Below, in pieces: positions 18,721 to 29,300 of a stretch of 64,000 nt of DNA. Below the pieces are notes generated by a model that ran no database searches, had not been told where the DNA came from, and saw only the letters and a list, made by a program, of their open reading frames with translations. This DNA comes from Alphaproteobacteria bacterium (GTDB lineage: Bacteria > Pseudomonadota > Alphaproteobacteria > CACIAM-22H2): the NCBI GenBank assembly GCA_016793165.1, contig JAEULA010000006.1, positions 124,001 through 188,000 on the forward strand, read 5' to 3'. Position 1 is the stretch's first letter, and each line of letters begins with the position of its first letter. The translations under genes and the position numbers were made by a program.

Positions 18721-18779
18721 CGCGTCGGCCGACTTCGCGCAATGCGGAGCGGCTCTGCGCGTGATGTCCGGAGGACCGC

Positions 18780-19892
18780 TTGGCCGACACCCCGACCGCT
18801 CCGCTTGAGACGACCCCGCTCCACGCGCTTCATCGCGCGCTGGGGGCGAAGATGGTCCCGTTCGCCGGCTACGACATGCCGGTCCAGTATCCGCAGGGAA
18901 TCCTCGGCGAGCACAACCACACGCGCGCCGCCGCGGGACTCTTCGACGTCTCGCACATGGGCCAGGTGCGACTGGACGGCGCCGATGCGGCCGCCGCGCT
19001 CGAACGGCTGGTGCCGGCCGACGTCGTCGGCCTCGGCGTCGGCAAGACCCGCTACAGCCAGTTCACGAATGCCGAGGGCGGGATCCTCGACGACCTGATG
19101 ATCACCAATGCCGGCGACCACCTCTTCCTGGTCGTCAACGCCGCCTGCAAGACGCAGGACGTCGCCCATATGCGCGCCGGACTCGGCGGCGTGAAGGTGA
19201 CGGAGATCCGGGACCGCGCGCTGCTCGCGCTCCAGGGACCGGCGGCCGCGACCGTGATGCAGCGCCTCGCGCCGGCGGTCGGCGGGATGAAGTTCATGAC
19301 CTTCGGCACCGCGACGATCGCGGGCATCGCCGTGTGGCTCACTCGTTCCGGCTACACGGGCGAGGACGGCTTCGAGATCTCGGTCCCCGCGGACCAGGCG
19401 GAGCGCTTCGCGAAGCTGCTTCTCGATCAGCCCGAGGTGAAGCCGATCGGCCTCGGCGCACGCGACTCGCTGCGCCTGGAGGCGGGGCTCTGCCTCTACG
19501 GTCACGACATCGACACGACGACGTCGCCGGTCGAGGCGGACCTGGTGTGGTCGATCCAGAAGCGCCGGCGCGAGGGCGGCGGCTTCCCCGGTGCGGCGCG
19601 CATCCAGTCCGAGCTGCGCAACGGGGCGTCGCGCAAGCGGGTCGGCATCCTGCCGGACGGCAAGGCGCCGGCACGCGAGCATACCGAGATCACCGACGGC
19701 GCCGGCCGTCGCATCGGCGAGATCACCTCGGGCGGCTTCGGGCCGACCGTCGGCGGGCCCGTCGCCATGGGTTATGTCGAGGCGGCGTCGGCCGCCCCGG
19801 GCACCGCGGTGCAGCTGGTCGTGCGCGGCACGCCGCGCCCGGCGCGGATCGTGGCGATGCCGTTCACGCCGCATCGCTACTTCAGAGGCTGA
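18780..19892 (+). CDS. gcvT: Glycine cleavage system T protein (aminomethyltransferase)
   Basis: Transfers the methylene group from the aminomethyl-lipoyl H protein to tetrahydrofolate, releasing ammonia. 370 aa from a TTG at 18780, which follows GGAGG with proper spacing; no better ATG is near. Markers are [54 protein letters not shown] (in parts) and the C-terminal [21 protein letters not shown] (in parts). First gene of the riboswitch-controlled operon, 32 bp before gcvH. Confidence 0.97.
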   Translation: MADTPTAPLETTPLHALHRALGAKMVPFAGYDMPVQYPQGILGEHNHTRAAAGLFDVSHMGQVRLDGADAAAALERLVPADVVGLGVGKTRYSQFTNAEGGILDDLMITNAGDHLFLVVNAACKTQDVAHMRAGLGGVKVTEIRDRALLALQGPAAATVMQRLAPAVGGMKFMTFGTATIAGIAVWLTRSGYTGEDGFEISVPADQAERFAKLLLDQPEVKPIGLGARDSLRLEAGLCLYGHDIDTTTSPVEADLVWSIQKRRREGGGFPGAARIQSELRNGASRKRVGILPDGKAPAREHTEITDGAGRRIGEITSGGFGPTVGGPVAMGYVEAASAAPGTAVQLVVRGTPRPARIVAMPFTPHRYFRG

Positions 19893-19924
19893 GACGAGAA
19901 ATCCGGGATCAGGGAGACAGACAC

Positions 19925-20302
19925 ATGGCAGAGCTTCGCTTCACCAAGGAGCACGAATGGGTCCGCATCGACGGCGACGTCGCGACCTGCGGCATCAGCG
20001 ACTACGCGCAGAGCCAGCTCGGCGACGTCGTGTTCGTCGAGCTGCCGGCCGTCGGCAAGAAGGTCGCGCAGGGCGGCGAGGCGGCGGTGGTCGAGTCCGT
20101 CAAGGCGGCGAGCGAGGTCTATGCGCCGGTCTCCGGCGAGGTCGTCGAGGTCAACGCGGCGCTGCCCGACAACCCGGGCCTCGTGAACTCCGGCCCGATG
20201 GGCGACGGCTGGTTCATGAAGATCCGGCTCTCCGACAAGTCCGAGCTCGCCAAGCTCATGGACGAGGCCGCCTACAAGGCGTTCCTCGGCACGCTGTCCT
20301 GA
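19925..20302 (+). CDS. gcvH: Glycine cleavage system H protein
   Basis: Lipoyl carrier that shuttles the aminomethyl group between P, T and L proteins. 125 aa. The lipoylation lysine is K60 in [18 protein letters not shown]. The family N-terminus [14 protein letters not shown] and the C-terminal [10 protein letters not shown] are present. It starts 32 bp after gcvT and ends 15 bp before gcvPA. Confidence 0.98.
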   Translation: MAELRFTKEHEWVRIDGDVATCGISDYAQSQLGDVVFVELPAVGKKVAQGGEAAVVESVKAASEVYAPVSGEVVEVNAALPDNPGLVNSGPMGDGWFMKIRLSDKSELAKLMDEAAYKAFLGTLS

Positions 20303-20317
20303 GGAGCGCCGCCCGCA

Positions 20318-21664
20318 ATGCGCTATCTGCCCCATACCGATGCCGAACGCCGCGCGATGCTTGCGGCGATCGGCGCGCCCTCCGTCGATGCGCTGTTCCG
20401 GGACGTGCCCGCGGCGGCGCGTCTCGACAAGCCGATCGCCGGCCTGACGCTCACGCAGGGTGAGCTCGAGGTCGAGCGGCATGTCAGCGCGCTTGCCGCG
20501 AAGAATCGCCCCGCCGGCTCGATGGCGAGCTTCATCGGCGCCGGCGTCAACCGCCACCACGTGCCGTCCGCCGTCGACCACCTGATCCAGCGCGGCGAGT
20601 TCCTCACCTCGTACACGCCCTATCAGCCCGAGGTGAGCCAGGGCACGCTGCAGTACCTCTTCGAGTTCCAGACCCAGGTCGCGCTGCTGACCGGGATGGA
20701 TGTCGCCAACGCCTCGATGTACGACGGCGCGACGGCGACGGTCGAAGCCGTGATGATGGCCAACCGCGTGACCCGGCGGGGCAAGGCCGTGATCTCCGGC
20801 GGGCTGCACGCGCATTACCGCGAGGTCGTCGAGACCCATGCGCATTTCGGCGATTTCAAGGCGGTGGTCGCGCCGTCCGATCCGAGCGGGCGCGAAGACC
20901 TCGCGGCGCTGGTCGACGGCGAGACGTCCTGCGTCGTCGTCCAGAACCCCGACGCGTTCGGCCGGCTGCGCGATCTGGCGCCGCTCGCCAAGGCGGCGCA
21001 GGCCAAGGGCGCGCTGCTGATCGCCGTCGTGACCGAGGTCGTGTCGCTCGGACTGGTCGCCTCGCCGGGCGAGATGGGCGCCGACATCGTCGCCTGCGAA
21101 GGCCAGTCGATCGGCAACGGGCTCAATTTCGGCGGCCCGCATGTCGGCCTGTTCGCCACGCGCGACAAGTACGTGCGCCAGATGCCGGGACGTCTCGTCG
21201 GCGAGACCGTCGATGCCGACGACCGGCGCGGCTGGGTGCTGACGCTGTCGACGCGCGAGCAGCACATCCGGCGCGAGAAGGCGACGTCCAACATCTGTAC
21301 CAACTCCGGCCTCTGCGCGCTTGCCTTCACGATCCACCTGTCGCTGCTCGGCGAGGCCGGGTTCCGCCGCCTGGCGGAGCTCAACCACGCGGCGGCCGTG
21401 CGGCTCGCGGAGAAGCTCGACGGCGTGCGCGGCACGCGGCTGCTGACCGAGACGTTCTTCAACGAGTTCACCCTGAAGCTGCCGGTGCCCGCGGCGGGCG
21501 TCGTCGACATGCTGGCCGAGAAGGGCGTCCTGGCCGGCGTGCCGGCCGCGCGGCTGTGGCCCGGCAAGCCCGAGCTCGCCGATCTCCTGATCGTCTCCGC
21601 CACGGAGACCAACACGGTGGCGGAGATGGATCGCTTCGCCGTCGCGCTCGAAGAGGTGCTGTGA
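20318..21664 (+). CDS. gcvPA: Glycine dehydrogenase (decarboxylating) subunit 1
   Basis: N-terminal half of the P protein, here a separate 448-aa subunit. With subunit 2 it decarboxylates glycine using PLP. The start [15 protein letters not shown] and the segments [39 protein letters not shown] and [13 protein letters not shown] are typical. Its stop TGA shares one base with the start of gcvPB. The split P protein is normal in many bacteria. Confidence 0.97.
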   Translation: MRYLPHTDAERRAMLAAIGAPSVDALFRDVPAAARLDKPIAGLTLTQGELEVERHVSALAAKNRPAGSMASFIGAGVNRHHVPSAVDHLIQRGEFLTSYTPYQPEVSQGTLQYLFEFQTQVALLTGMDVANASMYDGATATVEAVMMANRVTRRGKAVISGGLHAHYREVVETHAHFGDFKAVVAPSDPSGREDLAALVDGETSCVVVQNPDAFGRLRDLAPLAKAAQAKGALLIAVVTEVVSLGLVASPGEMGADIVACEGQSIGNGLNFGGPHVGLFATRDKYVRQMPGRLVGETVDADDRRGWVLTLSTREQHIRREKATSNICTNSGLCALAFTIHLSLLGEAGFRRLAELNHAAAVRLAEKLDGVRGTRLLTETFFNEFTLKLPVPAAGVVDMLAEKGVLAGVPAARLWPGKPELADLLIVSATETNTVAEMDRFAVALEEVL

Positions 21665-23232
21665 TGGACAAGTCGCAGGGGCGCACGACGCGCGAGGCCG
21701 CCGCAGACGCGCTGCCGCCGGTCGAGACGGCCTCGGGCCATCGCGGCCTGGTGATGGAAGAGAAGCTGATCTTCGAGCAGGGCGTCGAGGGCCGCACGGG
21801 CGTCGACCTGCCCGAGCCGCCGAGGGTCGCCCGCCGCCTCGGCGGTCTGGAGCGCAAGGGCGCGATCGGGCTGCCCGGCCTCTCGGAGCCGCAGGTCGTG
21901 CGGCACTACACGCGGCTCAGCCAGAAGAACTTCGCGATCGATGCCGGGCTCTATCCGCTGGGCTCGTGCACGATGAAGCACAATCCGCGCCTCAACGAGA
22001 AGATGGCGCGGCTGCCGGGCTTCGCCGATCTCCATCCCCTGCAGCCGACGGCGACGGTGCAGGGCGCGCTCGAGCTCATGGACCAGCTGGCGCACTGGCT
22101 GAAGACGCTGACGGGAATGCCGGCGGTGGCGCTGTCGCCCGGCGCGGGGGCGCATGGCGAGTTCTGCGGGATGGTCGCGATCCGCGCCGCGCTCGAGGCG
22201 CGGGGCGAATCCCGGACGCGCAAGCGCGTGCTCGTGCCGGAATCGGCGCACGGCACCAATCCCGCCACGGCGGCGGCGATCGGCTTCGAGGTCGACGCGA
22301 TCCCGGCCGACGCGCGCGGTCGCGTCGATGTCGCCGCGCTCAAGGCCAAGATCGGGCCGGACGTCGCGGGCATCATGCTCACCAACCCGAACACCTGCGG
22401 GTTGTTCGAGGGGGACATCGTCGAGATCGCGCGGCTCGTGCGCGAGGCCGGCGGCTATTTCTACTGCGACGGCGCCAACTTCAACGCCATCGCCGGCCGC
22501 GTGCGTCCGGCCGATCTCGGCGTCGATGCCATGCACATCAACCTGCACAAGACCTTCTCGACGCCGCATGGCGGCGGCGGGCCCGGGTCGGGGCCGGTGG
22601 TGTTCTCCGAGCGCCTGGCGCCCTACGTGCCGGTGCCGTTCGTCGTGCATGGGCCCGAGGGCTTCCGCCTGGTCGAGGATCGCGCCGAGGCCAAATCCGC
22701 CTTCGGCCGGCTCAAGGGCTTCCACGGCCAGATGGGCATGTTCATCCGGGCGCTCACCTACATGCTGAGCCACGGCGCCGACGGTATCCGCCAGGCGTCG
22801 AACGACGCGGTGCTCAATGCCAACTACGTGATGGCGAAGCTGCAAGACGTGATGACGCCGGCCTTCGACGGCCCGTGCATGCACGAATGCCTGTTCGACG
22901 ACCGCTTCCTCAAGGACACCGGCGTGACCACGCTCGATTTCGCCAAGGCGATGATCGACGAGGGCTACCACCCGATGACGATGTACTTCCCCCTGGTGGT
23001 GCACGGGGCGATGCTGATCGAGCCGACGGAGTCCGAAAGCAAGGACTCGCTCGACCAGTTCATCGCGACGATGCGCGCCCTGGTGGATCGGGCGAAGGCG
23101 GGGCAGGCGGCCTATTTCCGCGCGAGCCCGCGTCTCACGCCGCGGCGCCGTCTCGACGAAACGCGTGCGGCGCGCGCGCCGGTGCTGCGCTGGAAGCCGC
23201 GGGCCGCACCGGTTCCGCAGGCGGCCGAGTAG
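21664..23232 (+). CDS. gcvPB: Glycine dehydrogenase (decarboxylating) subunit 2
   Basis: PLP-binding half of the P protein, 522 aa. The Schiff-base lysine is K296 in NLHKTFSTPHGGGGPGSGP. Other markers are YPLGSCTMKHNPRLNE, VPESAHGTNPATAA, TNPNTCGLFE and YCDGANFNAI. The ATG at 21664 overlaps the gcvPA stop by one base (TGATG). The C-terminal 35 residues (RLTPRRRLDETRAARAPVLRW and on) extend beyond the conserved core. Last gene of the operon, followed by a GC-rich hairpin. Confidence 0.97.
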   Translation: MDKSQGRTTREAAADALPPVETASGHRGLVMEEKLIFEQGVEGRTGVDLPEPPRVARRLGGLERKGAIGLPGLSEPQVVRHYTRLSQKNFAIDAGLYPLGSCTMKHNPRLNEKMARLPGFADLHPLQPTATVQGALELMDQLAHWLKTLTGMPAVALSPGAGAHGEFCGMVAIRAALEARGESRTRKRVLVPESAHGTNPATAAAIGFEVDAIPADARGRVDVAALKAKIGPDVAGIMLTNPNTCGLFEGDIVEIARLVREAGGYFYCDGANFNAIAGRVRPADLGVDAMHINLHKTFSTPHGGGGPGSGPVVFSERLAPYVPVPFVVHGPEGFRLVEDRAEAKSAFGRLKGFHGQMGMFIRALTYMLSHGADGIRQASNDAVLNANYVMAKLQDVMTPAFDGPCMHECLFDDRFLKDTGVTTLDFAKAMIDEGYHPMTMYFPLVVHGAMLIEPTESESKDSLDQFIATMRALVDRAKAGQAAYFRASPRLTPRRRLDETRAARAPVLRWKPRAAPVPQAAE

Positions 23233-23242
23233 CGCCGACGAG

Positions 23243-23271
23243 CGGGCCGGCGGCACGACGCCGCCGGCCCG
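23243..23271. terminator. GC-rich hairpin between convergent gcvPB and entericidin-like gene
   Basis: A perfect 12-bp inverted repeat, CGGGCCGGCGGC, with loop ACGAC lies in the 43-bp gap between two convergent genes. There is no U-tract on either side, so it may act only as a weak or Rho-assisted bidirectional terminator. Confidence 0.5.
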
Positions 23272-23275
23272 TCGC

Positions 23276-23431
23276 CTACAGCTTGCGCTTGAGGTCCTTT
23301 GCGGCCTCTTCGATCTTCTCGCCGCCCTTCTGAATATCCTTGCCGGCACCTTCGACCGTATTGCAGGCGCCCAGCGCAAGCAGCCCAACGGCCGCGAGCA
23401 GGCAGGCGCAAGGGGACAGGATCCGAGACAC
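23276..23431 (-). CDS. Entericidin A/B-like small lipoprotein
   Basis: 51-aa lipoprotein from the GTG at 23431, which follows GGAGGA by 6 bases; a longer frame upstream to 23518 lacks support. The signal ends in lipobox LALGAC (Cys22), followed by NTVEGAGKDIQKGGEKIEEAAKDL, the short amphipathic chain typical of entericidin-family proteins (given in part as GKDIQKGGEKIEEAAK). These are membrane lipoproteins, some acting as toxin/antidote pairs in enterobacteria, but alphaproteobacterial members are mostly single and of unknown role. Confidence 0.85.
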   Translation of the reverse strand: MSRILSPCACLLAAVGLLALGACNTVEGAGKDIQKGGEKIEEAAKDLKRKL

Positions 23432-23514
23432 GAGACGTCCTCCGGTTGGATGCGAGCTGCGAGGATGCCTGCGCCGATTCGCGACCGCAACGCGTCGGCG
23501 GGGGTGAAGCGGGG

Positions 23515-23555
23515 GCAAATGAAAACGGGGTCGAAGCCTGGGCTTCGACCCCGTT
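23515..23555 (-). terminator. Rho-independent terminator of the F0 ATP synthase operon
   Basis: A perfect 15-bp inverted repeat (left arm 23524-23538, right arm 23541-23555) with a 2-base apex. Read on the minus strand it lies just after the atpF stop and is followed by TTTTCATTT, a usable U-tract. It is the clearest intrinsic terminator in the window. Confidence 0.85.
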
Positions 23556-23583
23556 CTTTCGCGGCCGCCCCGGGGCGGCCGGA

Positions 23584-24093
23584 TCAGTTCAGCTTGCCGG
23601 GCAGTTCGCGGATCGCGTCGTCGATCAAGCGGCCCTGGGCCCCGGCATCGAGCTTCTGCTCGAGCAGCCGTCGCGTCGCGGCGAGCGCCACGTCGACGGC
23701 CGCCGCACGGACCTCGTGCGTCGCCGCCTGCTCGGCCTGCCCGATCCGCTGCAGCGCCTGCTCTTCGCGGCGCTTCAGATCGGCCTCGAGCCGGGCCTTC
23801 GCCTCGCGCTGCAGGCGCTCGGCTTCGGACTTGGCGCGCGACAGGATCGACTCGGCCTCCTGCATCGCGTCGCGCTGCTTGCGCTGGAGATCGGCGAGCA
23901 GGCCCTGGGCCTCCTCGCGCAGCCTCTGCGCCTCGTCGAGTTCCTTGCGGATGCGCTCGGCGCGCTCGTCGAGACCGCCGATCAGCGCCTTCTTGAGCGG
24001 CTTCCAGACGACGACGAAGAACGCGACGAAGGCGACCGCGACCCAGAGTTCCGGCTTCTCGAGCAGCGAACCGCCGTGCGTGGGATCGGCCAT
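23584..24093 (-). CDS. atpF: ATP synthase F0 subunit b
   Basis: Peripheral stalk subunit, 169 aa. One N-terminal membrane helix ([19 protein letters not shown]) and a long charged coiled coil (AEDER-type repeats such as [20 protein letters not shown]). The typical phrase [24 protein letters not shown] (in parts) is shared by alphaproteobacterial b subunits. It lies 30 bp after b', and both form a heterodimeric stalk as in photosynthetic bacteria and other alphaproteobacteria. Last gene of the F0 operon. Confidence 0.95.
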   Translation of the reverse strand: MADPTHGGSLLEKPELWVAVAFVAFFVVVWKPLKKALIGGLDERAERIRKELDEAQRLREEAQGLLADLQRKQRDAMQEAESILSRAKSEAERLQREAKARLEADLKRREEQALQRIGQAEQAATHEVRAAAVDVALAATRRLLEQKLDAGAQGRLIDDAIRELPGKLN

Positions 24094-24123
24094 GGGGTTG
24101 TCCTGGTTACGTGGGCGAGGGGA

Positions 24124-24696
24124 TCAGCGGCTGGCCAACGCGGAGCGCGCGGCGGCCTGGGCCTCGTCGGCAGAGACCGACAGTCCCGCCACCCGATCGA
24201 CCGCCTGGCGCGCCGCTTCGGCCGCCACGCCGGCGAGATTGCCCATCGCCGTGGATTTGGCCGCGGCGATGCGCGCCTCGGCCTCGCGGATCCGCTGGGT
24301 CAGCTCGTTGCCGAGCACGGCCTGGCGATCCGTGGCTTCCTTGGTCAGGGCCGCCTCGGTCGCGCGGCCGACGTCCTGGGCCTTGGCGCGCGCCTCGGCC
24401 AGGGTCTTCTCGTAGGCCGTGCGGACCTTGTCCGCCTCGCCCTTCAGCGAGGCGGCCCGGTCGAGATCGTCGCCGATGCGCCGGGCGCGCGTCTCGAGCA
24501 CCTCCCCGATCCGCGGCAGCGCCACCTTGCTCATGATCCAGTAGAGGACGAAGAAGGTGAGTGCGAGCCAGAAGATCTGGCCCGGGAAGCGGGCCAGGTC
24601 GAACTGCGGCATGCCCGCCTTGGCGTCGGCGGCCCGGCTTGCTTGCGCAAGCAGGCCGCTGGCCGCGACGGTCAGCGCAAGGGCGCGGAGGTTCAT
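24124..24696 (-). CDS. atpF': ATP synthase F0 subunit b'
   Basis: Second stalk subunit, 190 aa. It begins with a hydrophobic leader (LALTVAASGLLAQASRA) that may be a cleavable signal. Next is MPQFDLARFPGQIFWLALTF, the b' hallmark preceding the membrane helix, then a coiled coil (ETRARRIGDDLDRAASLKGEA). b' normally pairs with b in alphaproteobacteria. It sits between atpE (37 bp) and atpF (30 bp). Confidence 0.95.
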   Translation of the reverse strand: MNLRALALTVAASGLLAQASRAADAKAGMPQFDLARFPGQIFWLALTFFVLYWIMSKVALPRIGEVLETRARRIGDDLDRAASLKGEADKVRTAYEKTLAEARAKAQDVGRATEAALTKEATDRQAVLGNELTQRIREAEARIAAAKSTAMGNLAGVAAEAARQAVDRVAGLSVSADEAQAAARSALASR

Positions 24697-24733
24697 CGGT
24701 GCGATCTCGACGCGGGGGCGACGAGCGATCCGG

Positions 24734-24958
24734 TCAGGAGACGTAGACGAGGATCGCGACGACGAAGGCGAGGAGCGCGATGAACTCGGTCACCGCGAAG
24801 CCGATATACGCGAAGGTCTGCACGTTGTCCTTGGCGGCCGGGTTGCGGCCGACGGCCTGGATCAGGCTGGCCCACACCGTGCCCACGCCGATACCGGCGC
24901 CGATCATTCCGATGGCGGCGAGACCCATACCGATCAACTTGGCGGCAGAAGCGTCCAT
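24734..24958 (-). CDS. atpE: ATP synthase F0 subunit c
   Basis: 74-aa proteolipid that forms the rotor ring. Two helices: the first with the glycine motif GAGIGVGTVW, the second with the proton-carrying Glu58 in AVTEFIALLAF. The polar loop GRNPAAKD contacts gamma and epsilon. There is no sodium-type ligand set (the proton-type V-T-E context is present), so it is H+-coupled by inference. Confidence 0.98.
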   Translation of the reverse strand: MDASAAKLIGMGLAAIGMIGAGIGVGTVWASLIQAVGRNPAAKDNVQTFAYIGFAVTEFIALLAFVVAILVYVS

Positions 24959-25012
24959 TGAAGTCTTCCTTTCGAGGTTGAAGCTGTTGCTGGTGGTCGA
25001 ACGTCCGCCGGC

Positions 25013-25747
25013 TCAGTGCAGGTGGATCGCGTCGTTCAGGTAGATGCAGGACAGGATCGTGAAGATGTAGGCCTGCAGGAAGGCGACGAAGAATTCGAGG
25101 GCGGTCAGGCCGACGAGCAGGCCCATCGGCACGATCCCGGGCAGGACGAAGAAGGCGCCCAGCGACACGACGAAGCCGGCGAAGATCTTCAGGATGATGT
25201 GGCCGACCGTCATGTTGGCGAAGAGGCGGACCGACAGGCTGATCGGGCGCGACAGGTAGGAGATCACCTCGATCGGGATCAGGATCGGCGCGGCGGCCAG
25301 CGGCGCGCCGTGCGGGAAGAACAGGCTGAAGAAGTGGGTGCCGTGCCGGGCGAGGCCGATCGTCGTGACGCCGAGGAAGATCACCAGGGCGAGGGAGAAG
25401 GTGACGGCGATGTGGCTGGTGAAGGTGAAGGCGCCGGGGATCAGCCCCAGCAGGTTGCCGAACAGCACGAACATGAAGATCGAGAAGATGAAGGGGAAGT
25501 ACTTGCGCCCCTCGTCGCCGACGTTCTCGCGGACCATCCCGGCGATGAATTCGTAGCTGAGTTCGGCGACCGATTGCAGGCGGCCGGGGACCAGGTCGCG
25601 GCGGCGGACGGACACGACCAGCAGTACCGCGATCGCGGCGACCGCCAGCGTCATCATCAGCGCCGAGTTCGTGAACGAGATGTCGAGCTTGCCAAGGCTC
25701 AGCGGGACGATGGGCTTGATCGTGAATTGTTCGAGCGGGCTTGCCAC
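25013..25747 (-). CDS. atpB: ATP synthase F0 subunit a
   Basis: Proton-channel stator, 244 aa with five or six helices. The essential arginine is in SLSVRLFANMTVGHII. Typical blocks are MVRENVGDEGRKYFPF, FVLFGNLLGLIPGAFTFTSHI (in parts) and the C-terminal LEFFVAFLQAYIFTILSCIYL (in parts). It follows the AtpI-like gene by 54 bp and precedes atpE by 54 bp. Confidence 0.98.
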   Translation of the reverse strand: MASPLEQFTIKPIVPLSLGKLDISFTNSALMMTLAVAAIAVLLVVSVRRRDLVPGRLQSVAELSYEFIAGMVRENVGDEGRKYFPFIFSIFMFVLFGNLLGLIPGAFTFTSHIAVTFSLALVIFLGVTTIGLARHGTHFFSLFFPHGAPLAAAPILIPIEVISYLSRPISLSVRLFANMTVGHIILKIFAGFVVSLGAFFVLPGIVPMGLLVGLTALEFFVAFLQAYIFTILSCIYLNDAIHLH

Positions 25748-25801
25748 GGTGGTCTCTCTATCCGTTCCATTCGCGCCGGTCAGCCGGCGCGCAAACTCAG
25801 A

Positions 25802-26170
25802 TCAGTTCGTCCCGTCCATCGTCTTCCGATGATCCGGGGGACCATCGCCGCGCCTCGCAGCGTCGCGCGCCTTGTCGTTGGCGCGCACCGCCCGAAGCAT
25901 GTTCGTGATGCCGGCGGCGAAGCCGAGCGTCATGAACACGAGCAGCAGCCAGGGGCTGGTGCCGAGCCAACGGTCGAGCAGAAGTCCCATCCCCACACCG
26001 ACCATGACGCCCGCAAGGAGCTCCACGGCGATTCGAAAACCAAGCCCGAACTGACCCGTGTTGCGTGCCGCCGCATCGCTGACTTTGTCGCGATCGCCGG
26101 CTTGGCGACTTCGGGCCGCCGCAAGGCGGGAGGCGAAATCGTCGCGCGGGGGTGGATCAGTGTCGGACAT
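25802..26170 (-). CDS. atpI: AtpI/AtpZ-like F0 assembly protein
   Basis: 122 aa with two membrane helices (IAVELLAGVMVGVGMGLLLDRWLGTS and WLLLVFMTLGFAAGITNMLRAV, the central parts being VELLAGVMVGVGMGLLLDRW and LVFMTLGFAAGITNM). This is the AtpZ/AtpI-type arrangement that heads F0 operons and helps c-ring assembly or Mg2+ supply. It starts 54 bp upstream of atpB. The 132 bp before it, up to the smc stop, should contain the operon promoter, though I could not pick one with confidence. Confidence 0.9.
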   Translation of the reverse strand: MSDTDPPPRDDFASRLAAARSRQAGDRDKVSDAAARNTGQFGLGFRIAVELLAGVMVGVGMGLLLDRWLGTSPWLLLVFMTLGFAAGITNMLRAVRANDKARDAARRGDGPPDHRKTMDGTN

Positions 26171-26302
26171 GGCCCGGGAGGATACCCCGGCCCGTTTTGG
26201 CGGCGCGGAAAATACGGACGGGGGGTACCCGTGTCAAGGCGCATGACCCGGGACCAACGAGCTGAAATAGCTTCCGATTTCGAGTTTTGCGCAACTGCGG
26301 CG

Positions 26303-29300
26303 TCAGGCGGTCGCGCGCATCTGCTCGGCGGCGGCGAGATCGACCGACACCAGCTGGCTCACGCCGCGCTCGGCCATGGTGACGCCGAACAGCCTGTCCA
26401 TGCGCGCCATCGTCATGCGGTGATGGGTCACCACGACGAAGCGCGTGCTGGTCCGCGACGAGATCGTGTCGAGCAGCTTGCAGAAGCGGTCGACATTGGC
26501 GTCGTCGAGGGGCGCGTCGACCTCGTCCAGCACGCAGATCGGCGCCGGCGTCGTCAGGAACACCGCGAAAAGCAGGGCCAGGGCGGTCAGCGCCTGCTCG
26601 CCGCCCGAGAGCAGCGACAGCGTCTGCAGCTTCTTGCCCGGCGGGGAGGCCATGACCTCGAGGCCGGCGTCGAGCGGATCCTTGCTCTGCTCCTCGCCCT
26701 CATCGGCCGGCGGCGACGACAGCTGGAGGTGCGCTCGGCCGCCGCCGAACAGCGCGGTGAACAGCTCCTGGAAGTGCTTGTTGACCTGCTCGAATGCGGC
26801 GAGAAGCCGCTCGCGGCCCTCGCGATTGAGGCTGCCGATGCCCTGGCGGAGCTTGCCGATCGCGGCGAGGAGGTCGTTCTTCTCGCCCTGCATCGCGTCG
26901 AGCTGCTGGTCGAGCTCGGCGGCCTCCTGCTCGGCGCGAAGGTTGACCGGCCCGACATTGTCGCGCTCGCGCACCAGGCGCTCGACCCGCGCCTCGATCT
27001 GCTCGAGCGTCGGCAGGTTGTCGTCGGCCTCGACGCCGCCCGCGGCCAGGGTCTCCTCGGGCGCGCAGTCCAGCTTCTCGCGGATCAGCGCCACCACGGC
27101 GGCGGCGTTCGCGGTCGTCTGCTCGGCCTGCGCTTCGGCGCGCACGCGCGCCTCGCGCTCGGCCATGAGCGTGGCCTCTTCGGCCTTCAGCGCCCGCTCG
27201 GCCTCGCGGCCGCGAGTCTCGGCATCGACGAGCGTGTCGGCATGGCCCTTGCGCTCGCTCTCTGCGGCCGTGATCAGCTCGATCAGCTGGTGACGGCGCT
27301 CCGCGATCGACGCCGGCTCGGCCTCGAGCTTGGCGCGCTCGGCTTCCTCGCCGGCCACTCGCTCGGCCAGTGCCGCGATCTGCTGCTCCGCGGACTGCGC
27401 CCGGCTCGTCCACGCGCCGGTCTCCGTCTCGATCGCGACGAGGCGGCGCGCGCGCCCCTCGCCTTCACGGGTGAGCCGCGTGGCCTCGTTCTGGAGACCC
27501 ATCAGGATGTCGCGCTCGCCGCGCAGCGCCTCGCGATCCAGCTGCAGCTGCTCGCGCGCCTGCGCGATATCCGGCAGCGCCGCGATCTGCCCGGTGAGCG
27601 ACGCCTGCCGCGCGGTGTCGCCCTCGTGATCCTGGCGGAGCCGATCGATGCGCTCGGCCAGCGCGACCAGCCGTGCCGTCTGCTCGGCGCTCTCGCGCGC
27701 CAGCCGCGCGGCGGCCTGGCGGGTGGCGTCGAGCGCTTCCTGCGCGCGTCGGTTGCCCTGGCGGGCGGCCTGCTCGGCCTGCGCGGCGGCCGATTCGTCC
27801 TGGCGCGCGGTCGCCATCCGCGTGCGCGCGCCTTCGAGCTGCGCCTGTCCGGCGGCGCGCAGCGGCAGCAGTTCGGCAAGCCGATTGCGCTGCGCCAGTC
27901 GTGCCGCCGCCGCCGACGGCGCACCGGCCTTGACCGTGAAGCCGTCCCATCGCCAAAGCGCGCCGTTGCGCGTCACCAGGCGCTGGCCGGCCGCGAGGCG
28001 GGCGGCAGCCTCGGGTGCCGCCTGGTCGTCGACCAGGCCGATCTGGCGCAGACGACGGGCGAGAGCGGCGGGCGCCTGGACGAAATCGGCGAGCGCGATC
28101 GTGCCGCCCGGCAGCACGGGATCCCCATCGCTCATGTCGACTCCGCGCCAATGCGACGGAGCCGTCGAGTCGAGCGGGGCGGTGAGGTCGTCGCCGAGCG
28201 CCGCGCCCAGCGCAGCCTCGTAGCCGGGCTCGACGCGGATCTGGTCGATCACCGGCGCGAACATGTCGGCCGTGCCGTGGTCGGCCAGGAGGCGCTGCAG
28301 CGCCTGCACCTCGCCGTCGAGCTTCGCGACCTCGGACTCGACGACGCTGAGCGCGGCGCGCGCACCGCGCTCCTCTTCCTGAGCGGCGCGGCGATGGGCT
28401 TCGGCCGTCTCGATGCCGGCCGCGGCCGCGGCCAGCGCCTGCTCGGCGGCGGCGACATCCGCATCCGCCTGGGCGCGGCGCTCGGCGGGAATGGCAGCGG
28501 CCTCGAGGCCGGCGCGATCCCGCTCGGCGGCCGCGAGGCGCGCGGTGACGTCGGCGAGGCGCCGCTCGCTCTCGGCGACCTGACGCTGCAGCGCGCTGCG
28601 CTCGGCCTCAGCGGCGGCGACCGCCTCGGTTGCGCGCGCGACTCCATCCTCGCGCTCGGCGACGAGGTGGCGCTGGCGCTCGAGCTCGGCCTCGACGTCG
28701 CGCAGGCGTTCGGCGGCCACTGCGGCCGCCTCTTCGATCTCGATCTGCTCGGCGGCGAGCCGCTCGAGGGCGCTGGCAGCGTCGTGGCGCCGCGATTCCT
28801 CGCGGGCGCGGTCGTCCGCCAGCTGCGCCAGTCGCCGCACGAGGTCCTCGAGCGCGGCGCGCACGCGCGCCTCCTCGGCGTCGAGCGCCTGGGACTGGGT
28901 CTCGAGCCGCGTGACCTTGGCCGCCGACTCGGCCTCGGCCTTACGCAGCTCGGGGAGCTGGGCCGTGATCTCCGTCAGCGTCGTCGTCGCGGAAGCGACT
29001 CGCGTCGTGGCCTCGGCGACGAGGGCCTCGGTCTGCGCGAAGCGCTCGCCCGCCGCGGACCGCGCGGACTCGGCGTCGCGCCAGCGCAGGGTCAGGGCGA
29101 TCGCCTCCGCCCGTCGGATGAGCGCGGCGAGGTTCTTGTAGCGCTCCGCCTGCTTGGCCTGCTTCTTCAGCGCCTGCAGCTGCTGGTCGAGCGCGTTGAT
29201 CACGTCGTCGAGGCGGGCGAGGTTCTGTTCCGCCGCGCGCAGCTTCAGCTCGGCCTCGTGGCGCCGCGCGTGCAGGCCCGTGATGCCCGCCGCCTCCTCG

